Assembly: GCF_000382285.1 (NCBI RefSeq)
Contig: NZ_KB907937.1
Span: 1 to 64,000, forward strand
Reading direction: 5' to 3'
Length of the DNA: 64,000 bases
Source of the DNA: Solimonas variicoloris DSM 15731
GTDB taxonomy: Bacteria; Pseudomonadota; Gammaproteobacteria; Nevskiales; Nevskiaceae
Shown: positions 55,411 through 63,838 of the stretch, piece after piece
Numbering within the stretch: the stretch's first letter is position 1
How the letters are laid out: each line of letters opens with the position of its first letter
Program-made: the position numbers and the translations under genes
The notes under the pieces: generated by a model
Seen by the model: only the letters and a program-made list of their open reading frames with translations
Databases searched by the model: none
What the model was told of the DNA's origin: nothing

Positions 55411-57516
55411 TTAGCGCGCGCCGACTTCGGCTGACAGCAGCACCACTTCGGGCTCCTGCACGTGGTAGCCCTGGATGAAGTTGACGCCCATCTGCCAGAG
55501 GCGCGCCATGACGTTGGCGTCCTCGATGTGGCTGACGATGGTCTTGATCTGCCGCTGCTTGGCGAGTTCCATCAGCGCCGACATGCGCCGGTGCGTTTCC
55601 TTGTCGCCGAAGTTCTTCGCGTACGACTGATGGAATTTGAGGAACTGCGTCGGAATGTGCTCGATCATCTGCGCCGAGTTCGAGCCGACGCCGAAGTGCT
55701 CGATCGCGAACTGGGCGCCGAGGTCGATCAGCGCCTTGCTCAGCAGCTTGGCCTTGCGGATATGGTTTTGCAGCACCAGCTCCTGCAGCTCGAACACCAT
55801 CTCGCCCGGACGCAACGGCCGGCTGCGCAGCTGTTCCTGCAGCCAGCCGACGAAGGCCTCGCAGTCCTTGAGCGTGTCCTCCGACAGCTTGACGAACAGG
55901 CTCGAGGCTTCCTGTGCGCCATCGCGCTTGGCCTGCATCTTCAGCGTGCGCTGCACGACCCAGCGATCGAGCGCGAGCATCTGGCCGGATTGGGCGGCGG
56001 ACTCGATGAATTCCGACGCATGCAGCTCGCGGCCGTCCTCGTCGATGAGGCGCATCAGCACGTCGAAATGCTGGCGCGTGTCGCCTTCGAGGCTGGCGAT
56101 CGACTGATAGGCGAGCTTGAGGCGATTGGCTTCGAGCGCCTTGCGGATCACCGCCGCCTTGCGCTCGAGCTCGCGCTCCTGCAGTGAACTCTGCGCGGTC
56201 GGGCCGAGGTTGGCGAACTGGCGGCCGCCCTTGGCGGACAGCTGGCGGGCATGGCGCGACAGCTCGGCGACGACGGCGCTGCTCTGCTCGCTGCCGCTGA
56301 ACGGATAGGCGGTCACGGTCAGCGACAGCTGTGCCTCGTGGCCCGAGGTGTTGAAGATCTGGCGAGTGACGTCGCGGACCAGCGACTCGCCGAGCTGCTG
56401 GACCGCCGCCGCATCCTTCTGCGTGGTCAGTGCCGCGAGCTCGTGCGTCGAGAAGCGGAAGACCTGGTCGCCGCTGCCGAGGCGCTCCTTGATCCAGGCG
56501 AGCAGTTGCAGCACCGCCTGCTCGACGTCGTGCAGGCCCAGCTGTTCTTCGAGTGCGGCAAAAGCGTCGATCGTGAACAGCAGCGCGGCGCGTTGCTGCT
56601 TCTGCTGGCCGGCGCCGGCGATCGCCGCGGCCAGCGTTTCGAAGAACTGCAGGCGGCCGCTCGGTGCGGCGGTGGCGCTGGCCGGTGCCAGCTGCGCCGC
56701 CTCGGCGCGGATCAGCATCTCGATCAGCTGCTCGCCGTCCTGTTCGCTGACGGTGAGGCGCGCGCTGATGGCGACGCGGCGGCCTTGCTGATCGAGCAGG
56801 CAGCAGTCGAGCGTGCGGTTATCGGTCTTGCCGCGCAGCAGCAGCTTGAGCTGTTCCTTGACCTTGGGCACGAAATCGGGCGCGACCAGATCCATCAGCG
56901 GCACGCCGGCCAGCGAGCTGGCGTCGGCGTGGCCGAGCAGCTGCGCGAACGCAGGATTGGCGTTCGACAGGATGCCTTCCTGGATGTAGGCGACGGCGTC
57001 GTTGGTGCCGCTGATCAGCTCCTCGTGGCGCGATTCGAAAGTCGCCAGACGCTTCTGCGTGGCGCGCAGCTCGCGGTGGTGCTGGTGCGCAGCGATCTCG
57101 CGCAGCACGGCCAGTTCCAGATGGCGCAGATCGCGCTGATCCTCGTAGGCGACGTGATCGTGCGCGCCGACCGCCATCGCCGCGACCGTGTCGTCCGCCG
57201 CCGCGCGTGCGCTCAGCAGCAGCACCGGCAGATCCGGCGCAAGGCGCCGGCACAGCTCGACGACGTCGCGCAGCGGGGCCTGGGCCAGCGCATCGGCGCA
57301 CAGCACGAGATCCGGCGCGCCGCGCCGCAGCGCTTCCTCGACGTCCTCGAGATCGGTGACCCAGGCGGTGCGTACCGGGTGGCCGGCATTGCGCAGATAG
57401 CTCTCGATGCGCTTGGCGATGTTTTCGGAGTCGCTGACGACCAGCGCGACGTGGCTGCTCGCCTGGTTGGCGGCAGCGGCGGCATGGACGAGCTGGGCTC
57501 TGGGATCGATCGGCAT
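55411..57516 (-). CDS. FimX-like REC-PAS-GGDEF-EAL protein with degenerate catalytic sites
   Basis: 701 residues. A receiver-like domain (about 15-150), a PAS domain (about 165-290), a GGDEF-like domain (about 300-430) whose signature is RFSTHELAAL, and an EAL-like domain (about 455-695) with FDVLMRL in place of EAL and HFGVGSNSAQMIEHIP in place of the DDFGTG loop. In FimX of Pseudomonas and Xanthomonas the same degenerate layout binds c-di-GMP through the EAL domain and controls type IV pilus assembly through PilZ and PilB. The start at MPIDPRAQ is preferred; an in-frame ATG at 57543 is possible. No pil genes are in the window. Confidence 0.78.
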   Translation of the reverse strand: MPIDPRAQLVHAAAAANQASSHVALVVSDSENIAKRIESYLRNAGHPVRTAWVTDLEDVEEALRRGAPDLVLCADALAQAPLRDVVELCRRLAPDLPVLLLSARAAADDTVAAMAVGAHDHVAYEDQRDLRHLELAVLREIAAHQHHRELRATQKRLATFESRHEELISGTNDAVAYIQEGILSNANPAFAQLLGHADASSLAGVPLMDLVAPDFVPKVKEQLKLLLRGKTDNRTLDCCLLDQQGRRVAISARLTVSEQDGEQLIEMLIRAEAAQLAPASATAAPSGRLQFFETLAAAIAGAGQQKQQRAALLFTIDAFAALEEQLGLHDVEQAVLQLLAWIKERLGSGDQVFRFSTHELAALTTQKDAAAVQQLGESLVRDVTRQIFNTSGHEAQLSLTVTAYPFSGSEQSSAVVAELSRHARQLSAKGGRQFANLGPTAQSSLQERELERKAAVIRKALEANRLKLAYQSIASLEGDTRQHFDVLMRLIDEDGRELHASEFIESAAQSGQMLALDRWVVQRTLKMQAKRDGAQEASSLFVKLSEDTLKDCEAFVGWLQEQLRSRPLRPGEMVFELQELVLQNHIRKAKLLSKALIDLGAQFAIEHFGVGSNSAQMIEHIPTQFLKFHQSYAKNFGDKETHRRMSALMELAKQRQIKTIVSHIEDANVMARLWQMGVNFIQGYHVQEPEVVLLSAEVGAR

Positions 57517-57752
57517 GGGGGAGGCTAGGGCACCGGCGGCCATTGGGGAATTTCCATGGGTGACAGGCTTAGTAACGGGGTGCGCAGGCCCGCGCATCGC
57601 ACAGGCGACGAGCGGCGGGCTGCACCGCGCGAACGGCAGCTTGACAAGCAGCGGGCGCGCTGCAGCGGCGGCGCGCGCATCCTCGGTACACCCATCGATG
57701 CCCCCAACCCGATTCGTCGTTTTCGCCTCGTCCCCACGAGTGCGCGCCGGGT

Positions 57753-58805
57753 CTAGTCGGTCTGCGGCGAGCTCCGCTCCTGCCAGTCGATCCAGGTCTT
57801 GGCGGGCTCGCCGGCAATCTCGCGTACCAGTTTCGGTACCAGATAGCCCGGCAGCTGCGACGATAGCATGCGCATCAGCTCCTGCGCGCGGGTTTCGGGC
57901 AGATCGAAATGGGCCGCGCCCTGCACGCGATCGAGCAGGTGCAGGTAGTAGGGCAGAACCCCGCATTCGAACAGCCGCTCCGACAGCGCCGCCAAGGTTT
58001 CGGCGTCGTCGTTGACGCCGCGCAGCAGCACCGCCTGATTGAGCAGCGGGATGCCGCGCCGGCGCAGCGGCAGCAGGGCCTCGGCGACCGCGGCGTCGAG
58101 TTCGCGGGGGTGGTTGGCGTGCAGCACGAAGACGGTTTGCAGGCGGGTCGTGTCGAGCCAGGCCAGCAGGCGCTCGTCGATGCGCTCGGGCAGTACGATC
58201 GGCTGGCGTGTGTGGATGCGCAGGCGCTTGAGCTGCGGAATCGCGTCGAGCGCGCCGACCAGCTCGGCGAGCTTGTCGTCGGACAGCGACAGCGGGTCGC
58301 CCCCCGAGAGGATCACTTCCTCGATGCTCGGATCGGCGGCGATCTCGGCCAGCGCCGCGGCCCAGTGTTCGCGCGCGGCGAGCTGCTCGGAGTACGGGAA
58401 ATGGCGCCGGAAACAGTAGCGGCAATGCACGGCGCAGGCGCCGGTCGCCACCATCAGCACGCGGCCGCGGTACTTGTGGATCAGCCCGGCGCCGCGCACG
58501 CGATGCAGGTCGCCGACCGCGTCGATCACGTAGCCCGGAGTCGTCTCATCTTCCTGCGGCGCCGGCCAGACCTGCAGGAACAGCGGGTCGTGCGGATCGC
58601 CCTTGCGCATGCGCGCCGCGAAGCCGCGCGGCACGCGCAGCGGAAAGTCGCGCAGCGATGCGGCGCGCAGCGCCGGCATCGCCGGGTCGAGACCGAGAAA
58701 CGCCAGCAGCTCGTGCGGGCGCGTGAAGGACTGCCGCAGCTCGTGTTGCCAGGCCGGCGCCCGGGGCGGTCCGCTCTGGTTGTTTTGGGGGTTGGACGGT
58801 ATCAT
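57753..58805 (-). CDS. epmB: EF-P beta-lysylation protein EpmB (lysine 2,3-aminomutase-like)
   Basis: 350 residues. Radical SAM enzyme converting L-lysine to beta-lysine for EF-P modification. The cluster motif is CAVHCRYCFRRHFPY; ILSGGDPLSLSD, RIHTRQPIVLPERI and YYLHLLDRVQGAAHF are family blocks that include PLP-binding residues. Divergent from efp with 89 bases between. A TAAAAT box ends 8 nt before the ATG and no Shine-Dalgarno sequence is seen. 236 bases without a gene separate it from the fimX-like gene. Confidence 0.92.
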   Translation of the reverse strand: MIPSNPQNNQSGPPRAPAWQHELRQSFTRPHELLAFLGLDPAMPALRAASLRDFPLRVPRGFAARMRKGDPHDPLFLQVWPAPQEDETTPGYVIDAVGDLHRVRGAGLIHKYRGRVLMVATGACAVHCRYCFRRHFPYSEQLAAREHWAAALAEIAADPSIEEVILSGGDPLSLSDDKLAELVGALDAIPQLKRLRIHTRQPIVLPERIDERLLAWLDTTRLQTVFVLHANHPRELDAAVAEALLPLRRRGIPLLNQAVLLRGVNDDAETLAALSERLFECGVLPYYLHLLDRVQGAAHFDLPETRAQELMRMLSSQLPGYLVPKLVREIAGEPAKTWIDWQERSSPQTD

Positions 58806-58813
58806 TCGCGCTC

Positions 58814-58819
58814 ATTTTA
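58814..58819 (-). promoter_or_regulatory. -10 box for a near-leaderless epmB mRNA
   Basis: TAAAAT on the minus strand ends 8 nt before the epmB ATG. It lies in the 89-base gap shared with efp. Confidence 0.4.
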
Positions 58820-58894
58820 TGCCGTCCATGGCGCCGCCGCGGCCCTGGGCACGGCTCTCAAAACTAAAGCGACCGAAACACGCAAGCGACCGAT

Positions 58895-59464
58895 ATGGCC
58901 ACCGTCAGCACCAACGAAATGAAGGCCGGCACCAAAGTCCTGATCGACGGCGATCCGTACTCGATCATCGACAACGAGTACCGCAAGCCGGGCAAGGGCC
59001 AGGCGACCAACACGCTGAAGATCCGCAACCTGAAGACCGGCCGCGTCCTCGAGAAGACGCTGAAGTCGGGCGACAGCTGGGAAGTCGCCGACGTCGAGGA
59101 CGCCGAAATGCAGTACCTCTACAACGACGGCGAGTTCTGGACCTTCATGGATCCGACGAGCTTTGAGCAGATCCAGGCCGGCAAGGCGGCGATGGCCGAC
59201 GCCGCGCAGTGGATCAAGGGCGAGGAGACCGTGCGCATCACGCTGTGGAACGGCGTGCCGCTGCTGGTGACGGCGCCGAACACCGTCGAGCTGACGATCG
59301 TCGAAACCGATCCGGGTCTGCGCGGCGACACCGCGACCGGCGGCACCAAGCCGGCCAAGCTCGAGACCGGCGCGGTCGTCAAGGTTCCTCTCTTCATCAC
59401 CGAAGGCGAGAAGATCAAGGTCGACACCCGCACCGGCGAATACCTGAGCCGCGTCGGCAAGTAA
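58895..59464 (+). CDS. efp: elongation factor P
   Basis: 189 residues. Relieves ribosome stalling at polyproline. The modified residue Lys34 is in [10 protein letters not shown], consistent with beta-lysylation by the EpmA and EpmB encoded on either side. Three beta-barrel domains are complete, ending [10 protein letters not shown]. The gene is followed by a 12-bp hairpin before epmA. Confidence 0.96.
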   Translation: MATVSTNEMKAGTKVLIDGDPYSIIDNEYRKPGKGQATNTLKIRNLKTGRVLEKTLKSGDSWEVADVEDAEMQYLYNDGEFWTFMDPTSFEQIQAGKAAMADAAQWIKGEETVRITLWNGVPLLVTAPNTVELTIVETDPGLRGDTATGGTKPAKLETGAVVKVPLFITEGEKIKVDTRTGEYLSRVGK

Positions 59465-59484
59465 GCCGCGAGGCTTGCCGCTGT

Positions 59485-59512
59485 CGCAAAGGCCGCCGCG
59501 AGGCGGCCTTTG
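59485..59512 (+). terminator. GC-rich hairpin between efp and epmA, weak terminator
   Basis: GCAAAGGCCGCC pairs perfectly with GGCGGCCTTTGC around GCGA. The T run is only three, so it would be leaky; it could make epmA less abundant than efp. Confidence 0.5.
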
Positions 59513-59547
59513 CCGTTTCGGAAGACCCGTCAACGGAGCACATGGCC

Positions 59548-60501
59548 ATGAACTGGCAACCGAGCGCCACGATCGAGTCGCTGCGGGCCCGCGCCGCGCT
59601 GCTCGCCGCGATCCGCGCGTTCTTCGCCGCGCGCGAGGTCCTGGAAGTGGCGACCCCGCTGCTGTCGCGCCACGCGACCGTCGATCGTCACATCGAGAGC
59701 TTCGTCACGCAGGACGGCCGCTGGCTGCAGACCTCGCCGGAGTTCGCGATGAAGCGGCTGCTGGCCGCCGGCAGCGGGCCGATCTGGCAGATCGCGCCGG
59801 TGTTCCGCTACGAAGAGCAGGGGCGTCACCACAACCCCGAGTTCACGATGCTGGAGTGGTACCGGCCGGGCTTCGATCATCACCGGCTGATGGACGAGGT
59901 CGAGGCGCTGCTGCGCCACTGCGGCGCCCCGGCCGGCGGCTGGCGGCGCTACAGCTATCGCCAGGCCTTCGGCAAGCACGCCGGCTTCGATCCGTTCGCG
60001 CTCGATGCCGCGGCGCTGCGCGAGCGGCTGGCGGCGCGCGGCGTCGCCGAGCCGGACGGTCTCAGTGACGCGGACTGCGCCAGCCGCGATTTCTGGCTCG
60101 ACCTGTGGATGTCCTACGTCGTCGGTCCGCAACTGGGGCGCGAGGCGCCGGCTTTCCTCTATGACTTTCCCGCTTCGCAGGCGGCGCTGGCGCGCGTGCG
60201 TGCCGGCGACCCGCCGGTCGCCGAACGCTTCGAGCTGTTCTGGCGCGGCCTTGAGCTCGCCAACGGCTTTCATGAGTTGAGCGATGCGAGCGAGCAGCGG
60301 CGCCGCTTCGAGGCCGACCAGCAATGGCGTCGCGCCAACGGTCGCGTGGTGCCGCCGTACGACGCCAACCTGATCGCCGCGCTGCAGGCCGGCCTGCCGG
60401 ACTGCGCCGGGGTCGCGCTCGGCATCGACCGCCTGCTGCTGTTGCTGAGCGATCGCGAGCGGCTCGACGAGGTTCTCGCGTTTGCCGCCGATCGCGCCTG
60501 A
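59548..60501 (+). CDS. epmA: EF-P lysine ligase EpmA (PoxA/GenX)
   Basis: 317 residues. Class II lysyl-tRNA synthetase paralogue that attaches beta-lysine to EF-P Lys34. It lacks the anticodon-binding domain. Motif 2 is FRYEEQGRHHNPEFTMLEWY, motif 3 is GVALGIDRLLLLL; TSPEFAMKRLLAAG is the family block. ATG 59548 is chosen because GGAG 59535-59538 is 9 nt upstream; ATG 59542, two codons earlier, is only 3 nt from it. Confidence 0.93.
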   Translation: MNWQPSATIESLRARAALLAAIRAFFAAREVLEVATPLLSRHATVDRHIESFVTQDGRWLQTSPEFAMKRLLAAGSGPIWQIAPVFRYEEQGRHHNPEFTMLEWYRPGFDHHRLMDEVEALLRHCGAPAGGWRRYSYRQAFGKHAGFDPFALDAAALRERLAARGVAEPDGLSDADCASRDFWLDLWMSYVVGPQLGREAPAFLYDFPASQAALARVRAGDPPVAERFELFWRGLELANGFHELSDASEQRRRFEADQQWRRANGRVVPPYDANLIAALQAGLPDCAGVALGIDRLLLLLSDRERLDEVLAFAADRA

Positions 60502-60531
60502 ACCGCGGTCCGCGCCGTCGCTGCGGCCGCC

Positions 60532-61314
60532 TCAGCGCGCGTGCAGGTGCGCGATGTCCCAGGCGTAGCGGGCAATCAGGATCGTCACGATGACGACGAA
60601 CAGCGCGCGCACGAAGCCGCTGCCGCGGCGGATCGCCAGACGCGCGCCGATGATGCTGCCGGCGACGTTGAAGACCGCCATCGGCAGCGCCAGCTCGTAA
60701 CGCACGTGGCCGTGCGTGATGAAGTAGGCGAGCGCCGCGGCATTGGTGGTGACGTTGACGAGCTTGGCCGAGACCGATGCGGCCAGGAAGCTGAAGCCGA
60801 ACAGGCCGACGAACGCGAAGATCAGGAACGAGCCGGTGCCCGGGCCGAGGAAGCCGTCGTAGAAGCCGATCAGGGTGCCGGTCGCCAGTCCCGCCCAGAT
60901 CGTGGCGCTGCGGCCGAGGCGCGGGGTGTGCAGCGCGCCGAGATCCTTTTTCCACAGCGTGTAGGCGAGCACGCTGAGCAGCATCACCAGCACCAGCGGA
61001 CGAAAGCCGTCGGCCGGGATCAGTGCTGCGGCGCGCGCACCGAGAAAGCCGGCCAGCAGCGCCGCGGCGACCGTCGGCAGCGTGGCGCGCCATTCGATCG
61101 GGGTGCGGCGCGCGTACTGCACGGCCGCCGCCGCGGTGCCCCAGATGCTGACGAACTTGTTGGTGCCGAGCAGCGCGACGGGCGCGGTCTGCGGCAGCAG
61201 GACGAACAGCGCCGGGACCTGGATCAGACCGCCGCCGCCGACCACGGAATCGATGAAGCCGGCCAGGAAGGCGAAGCCGCACAGCGCAGCCAGCAGTTCG
61301 GGCGCCAGCTCCAT
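60532..61314 (-). CDS. TSUP/TauE-SafE family permease
   Basis: 260 residues, about eight helices. FIDSVVGGGGLIQVPAL and GFYDGFLGPGTGSFLIFAF are the two family signatures, in the YfcA-like arrangement. The substrate is unknown; distinct from the TSUP permease in the cys region. Start at MELAPELLAALCG. The gene to the right ends 7 bases from this start on the same strand, so they are probably co-transcribed. Confidence 0.82.
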   Translation of the reverse strand: MELAPELLAALCGFAFLAGFIDSVVGGGGLIQVPALFVLLPQTAPVALLGTNKFVSIWGTAAAAVQYARRTPIEWRATLPTVAAALLAGFLGARAAALIPADGFRPLVLVMLLSVLAYTLWKKDLGALHTPRLGRSATIWAGLATGTLIGFYDGFLGPGTGSFLIFAFVGLFGFSFLAASVSAKLVNVTTNAAALAYFITHGHVRYELALPMAVFNVAGSIIGARLAIRRGSGFVRALFVVIVTILIARYAWDIAHLHAR

Positions 61315-61321
61315 GCGCGGA

Positions 61322-61690
61322 TCACGCGGACCACAGGCCGAGTTCGCGCTGGCGCTTCTTCGACAGGCGTGCCGCGACCAGCTCATAGGCGCGACGCAGG
61401 CGGGCGACGGTCCAGTCCTGTGGATAGCGTCGCGGCTCGGTGACGGTGACCCAGCGCGCACGTGCTAGGTAAGGCGCCGGCATGATGCCCGGCTGCTCGG
61501 TCAGCGCCAGGAACAGATCGTCCTCGACCTTGAAGTGCAGCCAGTCCGGATGCGCCGAGCGGGGCAGGTTCAGCATCGCGAACATGCGGCCGTCGACGCA
61601 GGCCACCAGGTGATCCTGCCACTTCACGTCGAGCGTCACGCCCGGCCAAGCCGCGACGCAGCGGCGCAGGCCGGCTTCGGTCATCGCCAT
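61322..61690 (-). CDS. MmcQ/YjbR family protein
   Basis: 122 residues. Family pattern: MTEAGLRRCVAAWPGV, VDGRMFAMLNL, LHFKVEDDLFLALTEQPGIMPAPYLARARWVTV. These small proteins resemble a CyaY-like fold with DNA-binding suggestions, but have no settled function. Two start codons lie two residues apart (61690 and 61684). It sits between a TSUP permease and a conserved hypothetical gene, all on one strand. Confidence 0.8.
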   Translation of the reverse strand: MAMTEAGLRRCVAAWPGVTLDVKWQDHLVACVDGRMFAMLNLPRSAHPDWLHFKVEDDLFLALTEQPGIMPAPYLARARWVTVTEPRRYPQDWTVARLRRAYELVAARLSKKRQRELGLWSA

Positions 61691-61704
61691 GGCGCCGGCC
61701 GTGC

Positions 61705-62082
61705 TCAGAGCAGTGAAGCCACCTTCGACGGAATCTTGAAGCGCTTGCCGGCCAGCAGCTGGTTGAGCAGCAACGTGATCCATTCGCGCGAGGTCGAGAA
61801 ACTGCGCAGCTTCAGATAGACGTCCTCGCCTTCGTGCTCGATCTCGTAGCGGTCGATCGACGCGCTCGCCGGTTCCTTCTCGCCGCGCAGCAGCACGCGG
61901 AACGACAGGCGGCATTCGTTCGTGTCGACCTGCAGGTCGAGGATCTCGCCGTATTCCTTGTAGCGGTCGTTGATGTAGGCGCGCAGGGCGACGGCGAGTG
62001 CGCCCTCTTTCATTGATTTTCCTAAGCGTCCGAGCATGTCGGCGTCTCCGGGTACGGCTTTGTTCTGTGCGGATCTGTTCAT
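61705..62082 (-). CDS. conserved hypothetical protein
   Basis: 125 residues, soluble, no signal peptide. After a variable N-terminus come MKEGALAVALRAYINDRYKEYGEILDLQVDT, CRLSFRVLLRGEKEPASASI, and a C-terminal FSTSREWITLLLNQLLAGKRFKIP. The acidic strand-rich middle and the helical C-terminus look like a small single-domain protein. A start at MLGRLGKSMKEG (62037) would be closer to the conserved part. I recall similar proteins in other gammaproteobacteria without assigned function. Confidence 0.62.
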   Translation of the reverse strand: MNRSAQNKAVPGDADMLGRLGKSMKEGALAVALRAYINDRYKEYGEILDLQVDTNECRLSFRVLLRGEKEPASASIDRYEIEHEGEDVYLKLRSFSTSREWITLLLNQLLAGKRFKIPSKVASLL

Positions 62083-62118
62083 GGCAGGGCGGCGCCGCTC
62101 GGGCGCCGCCCGTATCCG

Positions 62119-63546
62119 CTACAGGATATCCGATGCGTAGGCGGCGAGGCGCGAGCGTTCGCCGCGCGCCAGCGTGACGTGACCGCCGTGCGGCCAGCCC
62201 TGGAAACGGTCGACGACGTAGGTCAGGCCCGAGGTGGTTTCGGAGAGATAGGGCGTATCGATCTGGCCGAGATTGCCGAGGCAGATCATCTTCGAGCCGG
62301 GTCCGACGCGCGTGATCAGCGTCTTCATCTGCTTGGCGGTGAGGTTCTGCGCCTCGTCGATGATGATGTAGCGGTTCAGGAAGGTGCGGCCGCGCATGAA
62401 GTTCAGCGAGCGGATCTTGATGCGCTTGGCCAGGATGTCGTTGGTCGCCTGCCGCTCCCAGTCGCCACCGGCGCCGTTCTGCGTCAGCACTTCGAGATTG
62501 TCCATCAGTGCGCCCATCCACGGCGCCATCTTTTCTTCCTCGGTGCCGGGCAAAAAGCCGATGTCCTCGCCGACCGGCACGGTGACGCGCGTCATGATGA
62601 TCTCGCGGTAGCGCTGCTCGTCCATCGTCTGCGCCAGGCCCGCGGCGAGTGTCAGCAGCGTCTTGCCGGTGCCGGCGGTGCCGAGCACCGTCACGAAGTC
62701 GACGTCCGGATCGAGCAGCAGGTTGAGCGCGAAGTTCTGCTCGCGGTTCTTGGCGTGAATGCCCCAGACGCTGGTCTTGGCAGCGCGGTAGTCGCGCACC
62801 ACACGCAGTTCGGCGGTCGTGTCCTCGATGCGCGACACGACCAGTTCCAGACCTTTTTCGTCGTCGTCGGGAATGTAGAGGAACTGGTTGACGTGCCAGT
62901 TGCGCACCAGCGGTCCCTTGATGCGGTAGCAGGCGCGGCCGCGGCTGTCCTGCCAGCTCTCCATCTTCTCGCCGTGCGTCTGCCAGAAGTCGTGCGGAAG
63001 CTCCTTGTAGCCGGTGTACAGCAGATCGAGATCGTCAAGGACCTGATCGTTGTGGTAGTCCTCGGTATGGACGCCGACGATCGCCGCCTTGATGCGCAGG
63101 TTGATGTCCTTGCTAACCAGCGCGACGTGGCGGTTCGGATTCTTGGCCTGCAGGTCGAGGGCATTGACCAGGATGCTGTTGTCCGGCTTGTTGCCGGGCA
63201 TCAGGCCAGGCAGTACCGCCTCGCTCGGCCGCGTCTGGAAGAACAGCTTGCCGGACGCCGGTTCACCGCCGCGACCGCGGCCCTGGCTGCTGGCCGAACC
63301 GCGCACGCCGGGCAGCGGCAGGCCCTTCTCGATCTGCGCGTGGTTCTTGTCGTGCATCAGCTCGTCGAGGAAGCGGCTGACCTGACGCGCGTTGCGGGCG
63401 ATTTCGCTCGAACCCTTCTTGGCGGCGTCGAGTTCCTCGAGCACCACCATGGGGATAAAGAGATCGTGTTCTTCGAAGCGGTACAGCGAGGAAGGGTCGT
63501 GCAGCAGGACGTTGGTGTCGAGGACGAAGATCTTGCGCTTGCTCAT
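62119..63546 (-). CDS. PhoH-family protein with N-terminal PIN domain (PhoH2 type)
   Basis: 475 residues. PIN ribonuclease domain (about 1-150): FVLDTNVLLHDP with the first catalytic Asp, VVLEELD, and DNSILVNAL. C-terminal PhoH ATPase (about 240-465): Walker A LGTAGTGKTLLTLAA, Walker B YIIIDEAQNL. PhoH2 proteins are RNA helicase/ribonucleases, in mycobacteria part of a toxin-like pair. No antitoxin-like gene precedes it; bcp lies upstream on the same strand, a common gammaproteobacterial pair. A Gly/Arg/Ser insert (residues about 80-98) lies in the PIN domain. Confidence 0.88.
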   Translation of the reverse strand: MSKRKIFVLDTNVLLHDPSSLYRFEEHDLFIPMVVLEELDAAKKGSSEIARNARQVSRFLDELMHDKNHAQIEKGLPLPGVRGSASSQGRGRGGEPASGKLFFQTRPSEAVLPGLMPGNKPDNSILVNALDLQAKNPNRHVALVSKDINLRIKAAIVGVHTEDYHNDQVLDDLDLLYTGYKELPHDFWQTHGEKMESWQDSRGRACYRIKGPLVRNWHVNQFLYIPDDDEKGLELVVSRIEDTTAELRVVRDYRAAKTSVWGIHAKNREQNFALNLLLDPDVDFVTVLGTAGTGKTLLTLAAGLAQTMDEQRYREIIMTRVTVPVGEDIGFLPGTEEEKMAPWMGALMDNLEVLTQNGAGGDWERQATNDILAKRIKIRSLNFMRGRTFLNRYIIIDEAQNLTAKQMKTLITRVGPGSKMICLGNLGQIDTPYLSETTSGLTYVVDRFQGWPHGGHVTLARGERSRLAAYASDIL

Positions 63547-63838
63547 CGGGTAGGAAGCACCTCGCGCGCGCGAAGCGGATTCGCGGCGCCGTCTGGAGTC
63601 GTCGGGGGAAGAAGAGGCCCGCGTCCGTCGCTCAGGACCTGGCGGGTTCGGCTGCGCTTGAAGCGATGCGTGTGAATTTTCTTGTGCCGCTGGCTTGGTT
63701 CGCCGCGCCGGAATTTCCGGCGGCCGAGCTCAGACTAGCCCATGCGGTTTGCAGAAAAAAGTGCTTTCCAGCGCGGGGCTTTGCCGCTACTGTGAAAAAC
63801 CCGCGAGCCGGTCGCTGCGGCCGTTCCGGCCTCCCGCA
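63547..63838. other. intergenic region between bcp and phoH
   Basis: 292 bases with lower GC than its surroundings near 63750-63790. No convincing gene, RNA or terminator; a phoH promoter is expected here but no clear -35/-10 pair was found. Confidence 0.4.

Noticed and set aside
62119-63546. PhoH2 as a toxin of a toxin-antitoxin pair.
   Set aside because: No small antitoxin-like gene precedes it; the neighbour is bcp, as in ordinary gammaproteobacterial phoH loci.
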